Positions 1 through 9,426 of a DNA stretch of 64,000 nucleotides are shown here, piece by piece. Below the pieces are notes generated by a model that had not been told where the DNA came from, made no database searches, and worked only from the letters and a program-made list of their open reading frames with translations. The position numbers and the translations under genes are program-made. Location: positions 4,650,001-4,714,000 of the forward strand of contig NC_013929.1 in assembly GCF_000091305.1 (NCBI RefSeq). Reading direction: 5' to 3'. Positions within the stretch are counted from its first letter, which is position 1. The number at the start of each line of letters is the position of its first letter. Source of the stretch: Streptomyces scabiei 87.22 (GTDB lineage: Bacteria; Actinomycetota; Actinomycetes; Streptomycetales; Streptomycetaceae).

Positions 1-1601
1 GCAAGGCGGCGAACGCCCTGCTGGAACTGGGTGTCCGGGCCGGCGACCGGGTCGCGGTGTACCTGCCGATGATCCCGGAGGCGGCCGTGGCGATGCTCGC
101 GTGCGCCCGGATCGGCGCCGCCCACTCCGTCGTGTTCGGCGGCTTCTCCGCCGACGCGCTCGCGACCCGTATCCAGGACGCGGACGCGCGCGTGGTCATC
201 ACCTCGGACGGCGGTTACCGGCGCGGCAAGCCCTCCGCGCTCAAGCCCGCCGTCGACGACGCGGCCGACCGCGCCGGCAATGTCGAGCACGTCCTCGTCG
301 TCCGCCGCACCGGACAGGACGTCGCCTGGAACGACGCGCGTGACGTGTGGTGGCACGAGATCGTCGACCGGCAGAGCAGCGAGCACACCCCGCAGGCGTT
401 CGGGGCCGAGCACCCGCTGTTCATCCTGTACACGTCCGGCACGACGGGTAAGCCCAAGGGCATCCTGCACACCTCCGGCGGCTACCTCACCCAGACGTCG
501 TACACCCACCACGCCGTCTTCGACCTCAAGCCGGAGACGGACGTGTACTGGTGCACGGCCGACGTCGGCTGGGTCACCGGCCACTCGTACATCGTCTACG
601 GGCCGCTGGCCAACGGCGCGACGCAGGTCATGTACGAGGGCACGCCGGACACCCCGCACCAGGGCCGGTTCTGGGAGATCGTGCAGAAGTACGGGGTGAC
701 GATCCTCTACACGGCGCCCACGGCGATCCGCACGTTCATGAAGTGGGGCGACGACATCCCCGCGAAGTTCGACCTCAGCAGTCTGCGGGTGCTCGGCTCG
801 GTCGGTGAGCCCATCAACCCCGAGGCGTGGATCTGGTACCGCAAGCACATCGGCGCCGACACGACGCCGATCGTGGACACCTGGTGGCAGACCGAGACCG
901 GCGCGATGATGATCTCCCCGCTGCCAGGCGTGACGGCGACCAAGCCGGGCTCGGCGCAGACGCCGCTGCCGGGCATCTCCGCCACGGTGGTGGACGACGA
1001 GGCGCGGGAGGTCCCGGACGGCGGTGGCGGTTACCTGGTCCTGACCGAGCCGTGGCCCTCGATGCTGCGCACCATCTGGGGTGACGACCAGCGGTTCCTC
1101 GACACGTACTGGTCGCGGTTCGAGGGCAAGTACTTCGCCGGCGACGGGGCGAAGAAGGACGACGACGGGGACATCTGGCTCCTCGGGCGCGTCGACGACG
1201 TGATGCTCGTGTCGGGCCACAACATCTCGACGACCGAGGTGGAGTCCGCTCTCGTGTCGCACCCCTCCGTGGCCGAGGCGGCCGTCGTCGGGGCGGCCGA
1301 CGAGACCACCGGTCAGGCGATCGTGGCGTTCGTGATCCTGCGCGGCACGGCGAACGCCGAGGACGAGGGCCTCGTCGCCGATCTGCGCAACCACGTCGGC
1401 GTCACCCTCGGTCCGATCGCCAAGCCCAAGCGCATCCTGCCGGTGCAGGAGCTGCCGAAGACGCGCTCCGGGAAGATCATGCGGCGTCTGCTGCGTGACG
1501 TGGCGGAGAACAGGCAGCTCGGCGACGTCACCACGCTGACCGACTCCACGGTGATGGACCTGATCCAGGCCAAGCTGCCGGCGGCACCGAGCGAGGACTG
1601 A
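1..1601 (+). CDS. acsA: acetyl-CoA synthetase, 5' end missing (partial)
   Basis: AMP-forming acetyl-CoA synthetase: activates acetate with ATP to acetyl-AMP and transfers it to CoA in the cytoplasm. The frame is open from base 3, so the window edge cuts the gene; about 533 residues remain of a family length near 650. Visible signatures are the adenylate loop [11 protein letters not shown], the DTWWQTETG block, the [17 protein letters not shown] hinge region and the C-terminal [10 protein letters not shown] segment, whose last catalytic lysine is the usual site of regulatory acetylation. The gene ends with TGA and is followed 33 bases later by a strong hairpin, so it is probably the last gene of its transcript. 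Confidence 0.96.
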   Translation, partial: KAANALLELGVRAGDRVAVYLPMIPEAAVAMLACARIGAAHSVVFGGFSADALATRIQDADARVVITSDGGYRRGKPSALKPAVDDAADRAGNVEHVLVVRRTGQDVAWNDARDVWWHEIVDRQSSEHTPQAFGAEHPLFILYTSGTTGKPKGILHTSGGYLTQTSYTHHAVFDLKPETDVYWCTADVGWVTGHSYIVYGPLANGATQVMYEGTPDTPHQGRFWEIVQKYGVTILYTAPTAIRTFMKWGDDIPAKFDLSSLRVLGSVGEPINPEAWIWYRKHIGADTTPIVDTWWQTETGAMMISPLPGVTATKPGSAQTPLPGISATVVDDEAREVPDGGGGYLVLTEPWPSMLRTIWGDDQRFLDTYWSRFEGKYFAGDGAKKDDDGDIWLLGRVDDVMLVSGHNISTTEVESALVSHPSVAEAAVVGAADETTGQAIVAFVILRGTANAEDEGLVADLRNHVGVTLGPIAKPKRILPVQELPKTRSGKIMRRLLRDVAENRQLGDVTTLTDSTVMDLIQAKLPAAPSED

Positions 1602-1634
1602 CCCGCCCGGTTCGACTCTCACGTACGACCGCTG

Positions 1635-1669
1635 ACGGGCACCCCGCGACGAGCGCGCGGGGTGCCCGT
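1635..1669 (+). terminator. hairpin terminator after acsA
   Basis: A perfect 14-bp inverted repeat (1635-1648 and 1656-1669) encloses a 7-base loop. It lies between the acsA stop and nhaA, where a factor-independent terminator is expected. There is only a short TT after the stem, as is usual in Streptomyces. Confidence 0.8.
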
Positions 1670-1749
1670 TAGCTAAGCTAAAGAACAGGTGTGCCGGGAA
1701 GTCTGGTCGGCGAGTGAGTCCGTGCTGCCCCCGACCGGAGGTCTCCCCC

Positions 1750-3153
1750 GTGGCCCCGCCCCGCACCACCCCCACCCGCAAGGTCCTCGGCCGGCTCTCC
1801 CTGCCCGAGCGGACCTTCGTGGCCGACGCGCTGCGCACCGAGACCGTCGGCGGCTGTCTGCTGCTCCTGGCCGCGGTGACCGCGCTGGTCTGGGTCAACG
1901 TCCCCGCGCTGCACGACAGCTACGCGAGCGTCAGCGACTTCCACTTCGGTCCCTCGGCGCTCGGCCTCGACCTGTCGGTGGCGCACTGGGCCGCCGACGG
2001 CCTGCTCGCGGTCTTCTTCTTCGTCGCCGGCATCGAACTCAAGCGCGAGCTGGTCGCCGGTGACCTCAAGGACCCGAGGACGGCCGCGCTGCCCGTGGTG
2101 GCCGCGCTGTGCGGCATGGCCGTGCCCGCGCTCGTCTACACCCTCACCAGCCTCGCCGGCGGCGGCTCGCTGTCCGGGTGGGCGGTGCCCACGGCGACCG
2201 ACATCGCCTTCGCGCTGGCCGTGCTCGCCGTCATCGGCACCTCCCTGCCGAACGCGCTGCGGGCCTTCCTGCTCACCCTCGCCGTCGTCGACGACCTGTG
2301 CGCGATCCTGATCATCGCGGTGTTCTTCACCGACGGCCTCGACTTCGCCGCCCTCGGCGGCGCGTTCGCCGGCCTCGCCGTGTTCTGGCTGCTGCTCAGA
2401 AAGGGCGTACGCGGCTGGTACGTCTATGTGCCGCTCGCGCTCGTCGTCTGGGCGCTGATGTACAACAGCGGCGTGCACGCCACCATCGCCGGGGTCGCGA
2501 TGGGGCTGATGCTGCGTTGCACCCGGCGCGAGGGCGAGGAACGCTCCCCCGGCGAACACATCGAGCACCTCGTGCGGCCCCTGTCGGCCGGTGTGGCGGT
2601 GCCGCTGTTCGCCCTCTTCAGCGCGGGCGTCGCGGTCTCCGGCGACGCGCTGGGCAAGGTCTTCACCCAGCCGGAGACGCTCGGGGTGGTGCTCGGACTG
2701 GTCGTCGGCAAGGCCGTCGGGATCTTCGGCGGGACCTGGCTGACCGCCCGCTTCACCCGGGCCTCCCTCTCCGAGGACCTGGTCTGGCCCGACGTCTTCG
2801 CGGTCGCCACCCTCGCCGGGATCGGCTTCACCGTGTCACTGCTCATCGGCGAACTGGCCTTCGAGGGCGACCGGGTGCTCACCGACGGCGTCAAGGCGGC
2901 CGTCCTCACCGGCTCGCTCGTCGCGGCGGTCCTGGCGAGCGTGCTGCTGAAGATGAGGAACGCGAAGTACCAGGCGCTGTGGGCCGCGGAGGAGCGCGAC
3001 GACGACCAGGACGGCATCCCGGACGTCTACGAGCAGGACGACCCGGAGTACCACCTGCGCATGGCGGCGATCTACGAACGCAAGGCCGCCGAGCACCGCA
3101 GGCTTGCCGAAGTGGCGGGCGGGGCAGGCGACGGCGACGACGGTCCGGCATGA
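1750..3153 (+). CDS. nhaA: Na+/H+ antiporter NhaA
   Basis: Integral-membrane sodium/proton antiporter of the NhaA family, exchanging cytoplasmic Na+ for periplasmic-side H+ in pH and salt homeostasis. It shows the family segments FFFVAGIELKRELVAGDL, PTATDIAFALAVLAVIG (ion-binding Asp) and LTLAVVDDLCAILIIAVFF with the paired aspartates. About 467 residues, longer than E. coli NhaA because of a hydrophilic C-terminal tail rich in Asp/Glu and a helical AAIYERKAAEHRRLAE segment. I chose the GTG at 1750 because GGAGG lies 8 bases upstream; an in-frame GTG at 1714 would add 12 poorly conserved residues and lacks a ribosome site. Confidence 0.93.
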   Translation: MAPPRTTPTRKVLGRLSLPERTFVADALRTETVGGCLLLLAAVTALVWVNVPALHDSYASVSDFHFGPSALGLDLSVAHWAADGLLAVFFFVAGIELKRELVAGDLKDPRTAALPVVAALCGMAVPALVYTLTSLAGGGSLSGWAVPTATDIAFALAVLAVIGTSLPNALRAFLLTLAVVDDLCAILIIAVFFTDGLDFAALGGAFAGLAVFWLLLRKGVRGWYVYVPLALVVWALMYNSGVHATIAGVAMGLMLRCTRREGEERSPGEHIEHLVRPLSAGVAVPLFALFSAGVAVSGDALGKVFTQPETLGVVLGLVVGKAVGIFGGTWLTARFTRASLSEDLVWPDVFAVATLAGIGFTVSLLIGELAFEGDRVLTDGVKAAVLTGSLVAAVLASVLLKMRNAKYQALWAAEERDDDQDGIPDVYEQDDPEYHLRMAAIYERKAAEHRRLAEVAGGAGDGDDGPA

Positions 3154-3204
3154 TCTGACAGGACCGCAGACAGGACCGTACAAACGCATATGAGGGAGAC
3201 CCCG

Positions 3205-3684
3205 ATGAGCGCACCCGACGGCAGCCCGGTCGGAGCCGAACGCACGGTCGGCCAACTGTTCGCCTCGGCGACGGCCGAGATGTCCGCGCTGGTGCACGAC
3301 GAGATCGCGCTGGCCAAGGCCCAGCTCAGGCAGGACGTCAAGCGCGGGGTGATCGGCGGCGGGGCGTTCACCGCGGCCGGCGCGGTCCTGCTCTTCTCCC
3401 TGCCCATGCTGAGCTTCGCGCTGGCGTACGGCATCCGCACCTGGAGCGAGTGGAACCTGGCGATCTGCTTCCTGCTGTCGTTCGCGGCGAACGTCGTGAT
3501 CGCTGTCGTGCTGACGCTCATCGGCGTGGTCTTCTCGAAGAAGGCCAAGAAGGGCCAGGGCCCGCAGAAGGTCGCCGCGTCCATGAAGGAGACGGCGGGC
3601 GTGCTGCAGAACGCCAAGCCCCACCCCCGTCGGCCCGCCCCGGCCGACGACGTCGTCGAGGCTGTGGCACGCTCGACGTCATGA
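3205..3684 (+). CDS. phage-holin-family (actinobacterial superfamily III) membrane protein
   Basis: About 159 residues with a soluble N-terminal helix (VGQLFASATAEMSALVHDEIALAKAQL) and two membrane helices around residues 55-80 and 90-115, followed by a Lys/Pro-rich tail. This is the architecture of proteins annotated as actinobacterial holin superfamily III. These are chromosomal membrane proteins; nothing here suggests phage lysis. ATG 3205 is preferred over ATG 3190 because GGGAG lies 6 bases upstream of it. The stop overlaps the start of the next gene (ATGA), so the two are translationally coupled. The actual role is unknown. Confidence 0.85.
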   Translation: MSAPDGSPVGAERTVGQLFASATAEMSALVHDEIALAKAQLRQDVKRGVIGGGAFTAAGAVLLFSLPMLSFALAYGIRTWSEWNLAICFLLSFAANVVIAVVLTLIGVVFSKKAKKGQGPQKVAASMKETAGVLQNAKPHPRRPAPADDVVEAVARSTS

Positions 3685-4643
3685 CCGACCCCGCGACCGC
3701 CTCGGCCGCCCCCTCGAATCAGCCCGCGTCCCCCGTACGGCTCGACGTGCCCGGCGCCAAGGGGCTGATCCACCGGGACGTGGCGGCCAACGGCGCGCGT
3801 TTCCATATCGCGGAAGTGGGCGACGGGCCCCTGGTGCTGCTGCTGCACGGCTTCCCGCAGTTCTGGTGGACCTGGCGGCACCAGCTGGTCGCCCTCGCGG
3901 ACGCGGGCTTCCGGGCCGTGGCGATGGACCTGCGCGGAGTCGGCGGCAGCGACCGCACACCGCGGGGCTACGATCCCGCGAACCTCGCCCTGGACATCAC
4001 CGGGGTCGTCCGGTCCCTCGGCGAGCCCGACGCCGCGCTGGTCGGCCACGACCTGGGCGGTTATCTGGCGTGGACGGCCGCCGTGATGCGTCCCAAGCTC
4101 GTCCGCCGGCTCGCGGTGTCCTCGATGCCGCATCCTCGGCGGTGGCGGTCGGCGATGCTCTCGGACGTCAAGCAGACGTCGGCGGGTTCCTACATCTGGG
4201 GGTTCCAGCGGCCCTGGATTCCCGAGCGCCGGCTCACCGCCGACGACGGCGCCCTGGTCGGCCGGCTGATCCGCGACTGGTCGGGGCCGAGCCTGCCCGA
4301 CGACGAGGCGGTGGAGACGTACCGGCGGGCGATGTGCATCCCGTCGACGGCACACTGCTCGATCGAGCCCTACCGGTGGATGGTGCGGTCCCTGGCCCGC
4401 CCGGACGGCATCCAGTTCAACCGCCGGATGAAGCGGCCGGTCCGGGTGCCCACCCTCCATCTGCACGGTTCACTCGACCCGGTGATGCGTACGCGCAGCG
4501 CGGCCGGGTCCGGGGAGTACGTCGAAGCGCCCTACCGCTGGCGGCTGTTCGACGGTCTGGGGCACTTCCCGCACGAGGAGGACCCGGTGGCGTTCTCGGC
4601 CGAGCTCATCAACTGGCTGAAGGATCCCGAGCCCGACCGGTGA
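3681..4643 (+). CDS. alpha/beta hydrolase, EphE-like epoxide hydrolase
   Basis: A 320-residue alpha/beta hydrolase. It has the oxyanion segment LLLHGFPQFWWTW, the nucleophile elbow VGHDLGG (Asp nucleophile, as in epoxide hydrolases and dehalogenases), a late acid segment LHGSLDPVMR and the catalytic His in LGHFPHEEDP. The start codon overlaps the stop of the holin-like gene. In M. tuberculosis an epoxide hydrolase homologue (EphE) sits next to MarP and a holin-like gene, matching this context. The substrate cannot be read from sequence, and a lipase/esterase role is possible, although the Asp nucleophile argues against it. Confidence 0.86.
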   Translation: MTDPATASAAPSNQPASPVRLDVPGAKGLIHRDVAANGARFHIAEVGDGPLVLLLHGFPQFWWTWRHQLVALADAGFRAVAMDLRGVGGSDRTPRGYDPANLALDITGVVRSLGEPDAALVGHDLGGYLAWTAAVMRPKLVRRLAVSSMPHPRRWRSAMLSDVKQTSAGSYIWGFQRPWIPERRLTADDGALVGRLIRDWSGPSLPDDEAVETYRRAMCIPSTAHCSIEPYRWMVRSLARPDGIQFNRRMKRPVRVPTLHLHGSLDPVMRTRSAAGSGEYVEAPYRWRLFDGLGHFPHEEDPVAFSAELINWLKDPEPDR

Positions 4644-4826
4644 GCCGTACCCCGGGAGCGGTGCCCCGGAAGCGGTGCCCGTGAGCGGTGCCGGAGGGCA
4701 TCGCCGGGGCCTCCCGCACCCCTGACGTGAACGGCTGTTCTACGAACAGTTACATGCCCGGCGCATAGGCCAATTGGGGGGCGTGGGGGCGGTTATGGAC
4801 CTTGGGGCGGGGGCACACGTCGGGGT

Positions 4827-5006
4827 ATGGGCTGGACGCACGACTACAGTGACGCAGCACGCAACCGCCGCTCGGCCGCGGGCCTGAGCTCCCACCAGAG
4901 GGGCGCCCCGCAGTTGCGGGACACGGATCCCCGGCTGGGAATTCCGCGCATCCTGCGTCGCCGGGCCCGCTGGGTCTCGGCCCGGCTGCGCCATTCCCGT
5001 CCCTGA
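4827..5006 (+). CDS. small basic hypothetical protein (59 aa)
   Basis: An open frame of 59 codons from ATG 4827 to TGA 5004-5006. It starts MGWTHDYSDAARNRRSAAG and ends in an Arg-rich amphipathic stretch (RILRRRARWVSARLRHSRP). It lies in the convergent gap between the EphE-like gene and marP. The ribosome site is poor: a G-run lies only one base before the ATG. I think I have seen similar short proteins at this place in other Streptomyces, but that is memory rather than proof. No domain is recognised; it may be a small membrane-surface or nucleic-acid-binding peptide, or not a gene. Confidence 0.45.
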   Translation: MGWTHDYSDAARNRRSAAGLSSHQRGAPQLRDTDPRLGIPRILRRRARWVSARLRHSRP

Positions 5007-5081
5007 CCCCGCGGGACGACCCGCTCGGCACGTCACCGCCGCGGAGCGACCCGCTCAGCACCGCACCGGACCCGCCCGGCC

Positions 5082-6281
5082 TCAGAGGGCGCAGCTGTCG
5101 CTGTCCACCTGCTGGTTGGCCGTACGGCCCTTGGCGATGTCCTCCTGGACCTCGTCCGCGGTGAGGGCGTAGCCGGTGTCCGGGTCGTCGAGGGACTTCG
5201 CGAAGACCACGCCGTACACCTTGCCCTCGGGGGTGAGCAGCGGGCCGCCCGAGTTGCCCTGACGGACGGTCGCGTACAGCGAGTAGACGTCACGGTGGAC
5301 GGTGCCGCGCTTGTAGATGTCGGCGCCGTTGGCCGTGATGCGCCCTCGCACGCGCGCGGGGCGGATGTCGTACGCGCCGTTCTCCGGGAAGCCCGCGACG
5401 ATCGCGTCGTCGCTGCCGACGGCGTCCTTGGTGGTGAAGTGCAGTGCGGGCGCCTTCAGTCCCGGCACGTCCAGGACGGCGATGTCGCGCTCCCAGTCGT
5501 ACAGGACGACCTTGGCGTCGTACTTGCGGCCCTCGCCGCCGATCTGGACCGTGGGCTCGTCCACTCCGCCGACCACGTGCGCGTTGGTCATCACCCGGCG
5601 CTCGCCGAAGACGAAGCCGGTGCCTTCGAGGACCTTGCCGCAACTCTGCGCCGTACCCATCACCTTGACGATGGATCGCTTGGCGCGCTGGGCGACGGGG
5701 CTGCTCGCGAGCGCCGGGTCGGGGGGCTGGACCTCGGTGATCGGCTCGTTGGAGAACGGGCTGAAGACCTGCGGGAATCCGTTCTGCGTGAGGACCGAGG
5801 AGAAGTCCGCGAACCAGGTGTCCGCCTGGTGGGGCAAAGCCCCCGCCACGCCCTGCAGCACCTTGGAGTTGCGGACCTCCTTGCCGAGCGTCGGCAGCGT
5901 CGTCCCCGCGAGGGCGGAACCGATCAGCCAGGCGACCAGGAGCATGGCCACCACGTTGACGAGGGCGCCGCCGGTGGCGTCCAGGGCGCGGGCCGGGGAC
6001 CAGGTGATGTAGCGGCGGAGTTTGTTGCCGAGGTGGGTGGTCAGGGCCTGGCCCACCGAGGCGCAGACGATCACGATAACCACCGCGACCACGGCGGCGG
6101 CCGTGCTGACCTCGGAGTTGTCGGTCATCCAGTCCCAGATGACGGGCATGGCGTAGACCGCGACCAGGCCACCGCCCAGAAAGCCGATCACCGAGAGGAT
6201 GCCGACGACGAAGCCCTGTCGATAGCCCACGATCGCGAACCAGACCGCGGCGACCAGCAACAGGATGTCCAGCACGTTCAC
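5082..6281 (-). CDS. marP: MarP-family membrane serine protease (CvpA + trypsin-like)
   Basis: A 399-residue membrane-bound serine protease. The N-terminal ~160 residues form a CvpA/colicin V-like set of four hydrophobic helices (VLDILLLVAAVWFAIVGYRQG onward). The C-terminal domain is a chymotrypsin-fold protease with triad residues near His235 (MTNAHVVGG), Asp266 (ERDIAVLDV) and Ser344 (RQGNSGGPLL). Cysteines in AQSCGK and in the terminal SDSCAL could form the regulatory disulfide known from M. tuberculosis MarP, which supports acid resistance by processing cell-wall enzymes. It is the last of three same-strand genes nth, NUDIX, marP, each separated by about 120 bases. Confidence 0.93.
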   Translation of the reverse strand: MNVLDILLLVAAVWFAIVGYRQGFVVGILSVIGFLGGGLVAVYAMPVIWDWMTDNSEVSTAAAVVAVVIVIVCASVGQALTTHLGNKLRRYITWSPARALDATGGALVNVVAMLLVAWLIGSALAGTTLPTLGKEVRNSKVLQGVAGALPHQADTWFADFSSVLTQNGFPQVFSPFSNEPITEVQPPDPALASSPVAQRAKRSIVKVMGTAQSCGKVLEGTGFVFGERRVMTNAHVVGGVDEPTVQIGGEGRKYDAKVVLYDWERDIAVLDVPGLKAPALHFTTKDAVGSDDAIVAGFPENGAYDIRPARVRGRITANGADIYKRGTVHRDVYSLYATVRQGNSGGPLLTPEGKVYGVVFAKSLDDPDTGYALTADEVQEDIAKGRTANQQVDSDSCAL

Positions 6282-6400
6282 CGCTTCAAGCCTCGCCTCG
6301 TCACTTCGCCAGCACTACAGGCCGACCGGGGGACCGGTCCGCCGCGCGGCGCCAGGGAGACGCAACGGGCCCCGGACGACGCAGCACGGCAGCCACCCTG

Positions 6401-7144
6401 TCATGAGCGCCAGTCGAGCGGGACCTGCTTCTCACGGTCCCAGGGGCGCTCCCAGCCCGCGTAGTGCAGCAGACGGTCGATCACTCCGGCCGTGAACCCC
6501 CACACGAGGGCCGATTCGACCAGAAATGCCGGGCCTGCGTAGCCGCGGGGGTGAATGGCGGTGGCCCGGTTGGCCGGATCCGTGAGATCCGCCACGGGGA
6601 CGGTGAAGACGCGGGCCGTCTCGTTCGGATCGACGACCCGGACCGGGGTCGGCTGTCGCCACCAGCCGAGGACGGGCGTCACGACGAAGCCGCTGACCGG
6701 GATGTACAGCTTGGGCAGCACGCCGAAGAGCTGGACTCCCGCAGGGTCGAGGCCGGTCTCCTCCTCGGCCTCGCGCAGGGCGGCCCGCAGCGGGCCGTCG
6801 GTCCGCGGGTCGCCGTCCTCGGGGTCGAGGGCACCGCCCGGGAACGACGGCTGGCCGGCGTGCGATCTGAGCGAGCCGGCGCGCTCCATGAGCAGCAGCT
6901 CGGGGCCGCCCGAGCCCTCGCCGAACAGGATCAGGACCGCCGACTGCCGGCCCGAGCCGTTCTCCGGCGGCAGGAAGCGGCTCAGCTGCAGCGGCTCGAC
7001 CGTGTCGACGGCGTGCGCGACCGGGTCCAGCCACGCGGGCAGGCCCGCCCGGTCCAGGACCGCGTGTCCGCCCTGTGCGCCGTGCCCGCTGTCGGTGTCC
7101 GTGCCGCCGTCCGTCCGGCTCGCGCGTGTCATCGCCACCCCCAT
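6401..7144 (-). CDS. NUDIX hydrolase, CoA pyrophosphatase type
   Basis: A 247-residue NUDIX protein. The Nudix box is GGALDPEDG followed, after a short insertion, by AALREAEEETGLD, providing the metal-binding glutamates. The preceding segment LLMERAGSLRSHAGQPSFPGG is typical of CoA diphosphatases (NudL/PCD1 group), which cut CoA or its derivatives into phosphopantetheine and 3',5'-ADP. It lies between nth and marP as in M. tuberculosis. ATG 7144 has a weak GGAAG about 4 bases upstream; the ATG at 7132 is an alternative start. Substrate preference is inferred from family resemblance only. Confidence 0.88.
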   Translation of the reverse strand: MGVAMTRASRTDGGTDTDSGHGAQGGHAVLDRAGLPAWLDPVAHAVDTVEPLQLSRFLPPENGSGRQSAVLILFGEGSGGPELLLMERAGSLRSHAGQPSFPGGALDPEDGDPRTDGPLRAALREAEEETGLDPAGVQLFGVLPKLYIPVSGFVVTPVLGWWRQPTPVRVVDPNETARVFTVPVADLTDPANRATAIHPRGYAGPAFLVESALVWGFTAGVIDRLLHYAGWERPWDREKQVPLDWRS

Positions 7145-7265
7145 CGTTCTTCCGGTCCCAACGCCCGGGAGACCGCTGATCGTTCCACTGGTGCCTCATG
7201 TCCCTCGTGTGGGTGGCGGGTACCGGGACGGGGAGGGGGCGTGCCGTGCCGTTCCGTGGCGCCCG

Positions 7266-8510
7266 TCATCCGGCGGCTCCGAGGGGCGGGGCCGGGATGC
7301 CGCCCGCGTCGAGGTAGGACTGCGGGGGCTTCAGGCGCTGGCCGGGGAAGCCGCCCTTCTCGTACTTCAGCAGCTTCGCGGCCTTCTCGGGGTCGGTCTC
7401 GCCCTCGCCGAACGCCGGGCAGAGCGGCGCGATGGGGCAGGCGCCGCAGGCCGGTTTGCGGGCGTGGCAGATACGGCGGCCATGGAAGATCACATGGTGC
7501 GACAGCATCGTCCACTCGCTCTTCGGGAAGAGCCCGCCGATGGCCGCCTCGATCTTGTCCGGGTCGGTCGCCTCGGTCCACCGCCAGCGCCGTACGAGCC
7601 GCTGGAAGTGTGTGTCCACGGTGATGCCGGGCCGGCCGAAGGCGTTGCCCAGCACGACGAAGGCGGTCTTGCGGCCGACGCCGGGCAGCTTGACCAGGTC
7701 TTCGAGACGGCCGGGGACGTCACCGCCGTGGTTCTCCACCAGGGCCTTCGACAGTCCCATGACCGACTTCGTCTTGGCGCGGAAGAAACCGCAGGGCCGC
7801 AGGATCTCCTCGACCTCCTCCGGGACGGCCGCGGCCAGGTCCTCGGGGGTGGGGTACTTGGCGAAGAGCGCCGGTGTCGTCTGGTTGACCCGCAGGTCGG
7901 TCGTCTGCGCGGACAGCACCGTCGCCACGACCAGCTGGAAGGAGTTCTCGAAGTCCAGCTCGGGGTGCGCGTACGGGTACACCTCGGCGAGTTCGCGGTT
8001 GATACGGCGGGCTCGGCGGACGAGGGCGGTCCGTGACTCGTTCTTGGGGGCCGCGGGGGGTGTCGGGGGCTTGGCGGGAGCGGGAGAGGCGGCGGTGGCG
8101 GCGGTGGTCGCTTTCGCCGGGGCCGCCTTTCGGGGGGAGGCCGCCTTTCGTGCCGGCACCGCGCTTTGCGTCGCGGCTGTCTTCTTCGCCGCCGCGGTCT
8201 TCGGGGCCGGTGTCTTCGCCGGTGTCTTCACCGCCTTCTTCACGGCTGCCTTCTTCGTAGCCGTCTTCTTCATGGCCGCCTTCCTCGCAGCCGGCGGCTT
8301 TTGAGCGGTTGCCCTTTTCTCCGGGGCGGCCTTTTTCACCTCGGCCGCGGTCTTCTGGGCGGAGTTCTCCACCATTGATGGATCGGACACTTTCGTCGCC
8401 TTTGCCGTTTTGTTCGCTCCTGTGGAGCCCTGTTCGCCCACAGCGGAATCGCGACGTGCAGCCACCCGCCCAGCCCCCTTGGCCTGTGCTCTCACCGGCG
8501 TTTTGGACAC
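7266..8510 (-). CDS. nth: endonuclease III with a histone-H1-like Lys/Ala-rich N-terminal tail
   Basis: DNA glycosylase/AP lyase that removes oxidised pyrimidines. The catalytic core occupies roughly residues 160-400. It has a helix-hairpin-helix [13 protein letters not shown] carrying the catalytic lysine, the catalytic aspartate in VDTHFQRLV, and a [4Fe-4S] site with C-x6-C-x2-C-x5-C spacing ([17 protein letters not shown]). The first ~155 residues are extraordinary for this family: a low-complexity Lys/Ala/Pro/Thr tail full of KKTA, KKAA and KAAP units, like the C-terminal tail of histone H1 or HupS-type proteins. The GTG at 8510 is supported by TAGGCT 6 bases upstream (leaderless transcript). 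Total length is 414 residues. Confidence 0.92.
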   Translation of the reverse strand: MSKTPVRAQAKGAGRVAARRDSAVGEQGSTGANKTAKATKVSDPSMVENSAQKTAAEVKKAAPEKRATAQKPPAARKAAMKKTATKKAAVKKAVKTPAKTPAPKTAAAKKTAATQSAVPARKAASPRKAAPAKATTAATAASPAPAKPPTPPAAPKNESRTALVRRARRINRELAEVYPYAHPELDFENSFQLVVATVLSAQTTDLRVNQTTPALFAKYPTPEDLAAAVPEEVEEILRPCGFFRAKTKSVMGLSKALVENHGGDVPGRLEDLVKLPGVGRKTAFVVLGNAFGRPGITVDTHFQRLVRRWRWTEATDPDKIEAAIGGLFPKSEWTMLSHHVIFHGRRICHARKPACGACPIAPLCPAFGEGETDPEKAAKLLKYEKGGFPGQRLKPPQSYLDAGGIPAPPLGAAG

Positions 8511-8516
8511 CCGGCC

Positions 8517-8522
8517 AGCCTA
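8517..8522 (-). promoter_or_regulatory. -10 element of nth, leaderless start
   Basis: On the minus strand TAGGCT lies 6 bases before the GTG start of nth, the spacing expected if transcription begins at the start codon. No clear -35 hexamer is visible. Confidence 0.5.
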
Positions 8523-8612
8523 AAGCCCGGCACCGACATCCGCCCCGGGCCCTGAAGATCGGCCCCCAATTGGACCCCTGACGCTTACCCCGGGACATGT
8601 GTGCGGCATCCT

Positions 8613-8626
8613 TGTGACAGATCACA
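8613..8626. promoter_or_regulatory. Crp-like palindrome upstream of crp
   Basis: TGTGACAGATCACA has the TGTGA and TCACA half-sites of a Crp/Fnr operator, but with 4 rather than 6 central bases. It lies 91 bases before the crp start and 103 bases before the divergent nth start, so it could serve autoregulation of crp. The short spacer makes this uncertain. Confidence 0.4.
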
Positions 8627-8716
8627 CTGTTTGGTCCGCCCGGCAAGATGGGGAACACGGTCCCCTGGTACTACGGGGAGCAAGATCCCCTGAGCAGGTC
8701 GACAAGGAGAGAACTC

Positions 8717-9391
8717 GTGGACGACGTTCTGCGGCGCGCCCCGCTCTTCGCGGCGCTCGATGACGAGCAGGCCGCGGAACTCCGCGCCTCCATGAGTGAG
8801 GTGACCCTCGCGCGGGGTGACGCTCTCTTCCACGAGGGCGACCCCGGTGACCGCCTCTATGTGGTCACCGAGGGCAAGGTCAAGCTGCACCGCGCGTCGC
8901 CCGACGGCCGCGAGAACATGCTGGCCGTGCTCGGCCCCGGTGAACTGATCGGCGAGCTGTCGCTGTTCGACCCCGGGCCGCGTACGGCGACCGCCACGGC
9001 CCTGACCGAGGTCAAGCTGCTCGGCCTCGGCCACGGCGACCTCCAGCCCTGGCTGAACGCGCGTCCCGAGGTGGCCGCGGCGCTGCTCCGGGCGGTCGCA
9101 CGCCGACTGCGCAGGACCAACGACCAGATGTCCGACCTCGTGTTCTCGGACGTGCCCGGGCGCGTCGCTCGCGCGCTGCTGGACCTCTCCCGGCGGTTCG
9201 GCGTGCAGTCGGAGGAGGGCATCCATGTGGTGCACGACCTCACCCAGGAGGAGCTGGCGCAGCTCGTGGGCGCGTCCCGGGAGACCGTGAACAAGGCGCT
9301 GGCGGACTTCGCGCAGCGAGGGTGGCTGCGGCTGGAGGCCCGCGCGGTGATCCTGCTGGACGTGGAACGACTGGCCAAGCGGTCCCGCTGA
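8717..9391 (+). CDS. crp: Crp/Fnr-family cAMP receptor protein
   Basis: A 224-residue global regulator with an N-terminal cyclic-nucleotide-binding barrel. The phosphate-binding cassette region is GELIGELSLFDPGPRTATATA, followed by a dimer helix and a C-terminal winged helix (TQEELAQLVGASRETVNKALADF). GTG 8717 is chosen because AAGGAGA lies 6 bases upstream and because 224 residues is the length I know for Streptomyces Crp. An in-frame start at 8648 would add 23 residues that do not fit the family. Divergent from nth; a Crp-like palindrome at 8613-8626 suggests autoregulation. In Streptomyces, Crp affects germination and secondary metabolism. Confidence 0.95.
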   Translation: MDDVLRRAPLFAALDDEQAAELRASMSEVTLARGDALFHEGDPGDRLYVVTEGKVKLHRASPDGRENMLAVLGPGELIGELSLFDPGPRTATATALTEVKLLGLGHGDLQPWLNARPEVAAALLRAVARRLRRTNDQMSDLVFSDVPGRVARALLDLSRRFGVQSEEGIHVVHDLTQEELAQLVGASRETVNKALADFAQRGWLRLEARAVILLDVERLAKRSR

Positions 9392-9426
9392 CGCGGGCCG
9401 CGTCGTCGGTCGGCGCGGTGTGCCGA

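Noticed and set aside
3205-3684. Prophage remnant suggested by the holin-family protein
   Set aside because: No other phage gene is nearby, and this family is a normal chromosomal membrane protein beside the marP block in actinobacteria.
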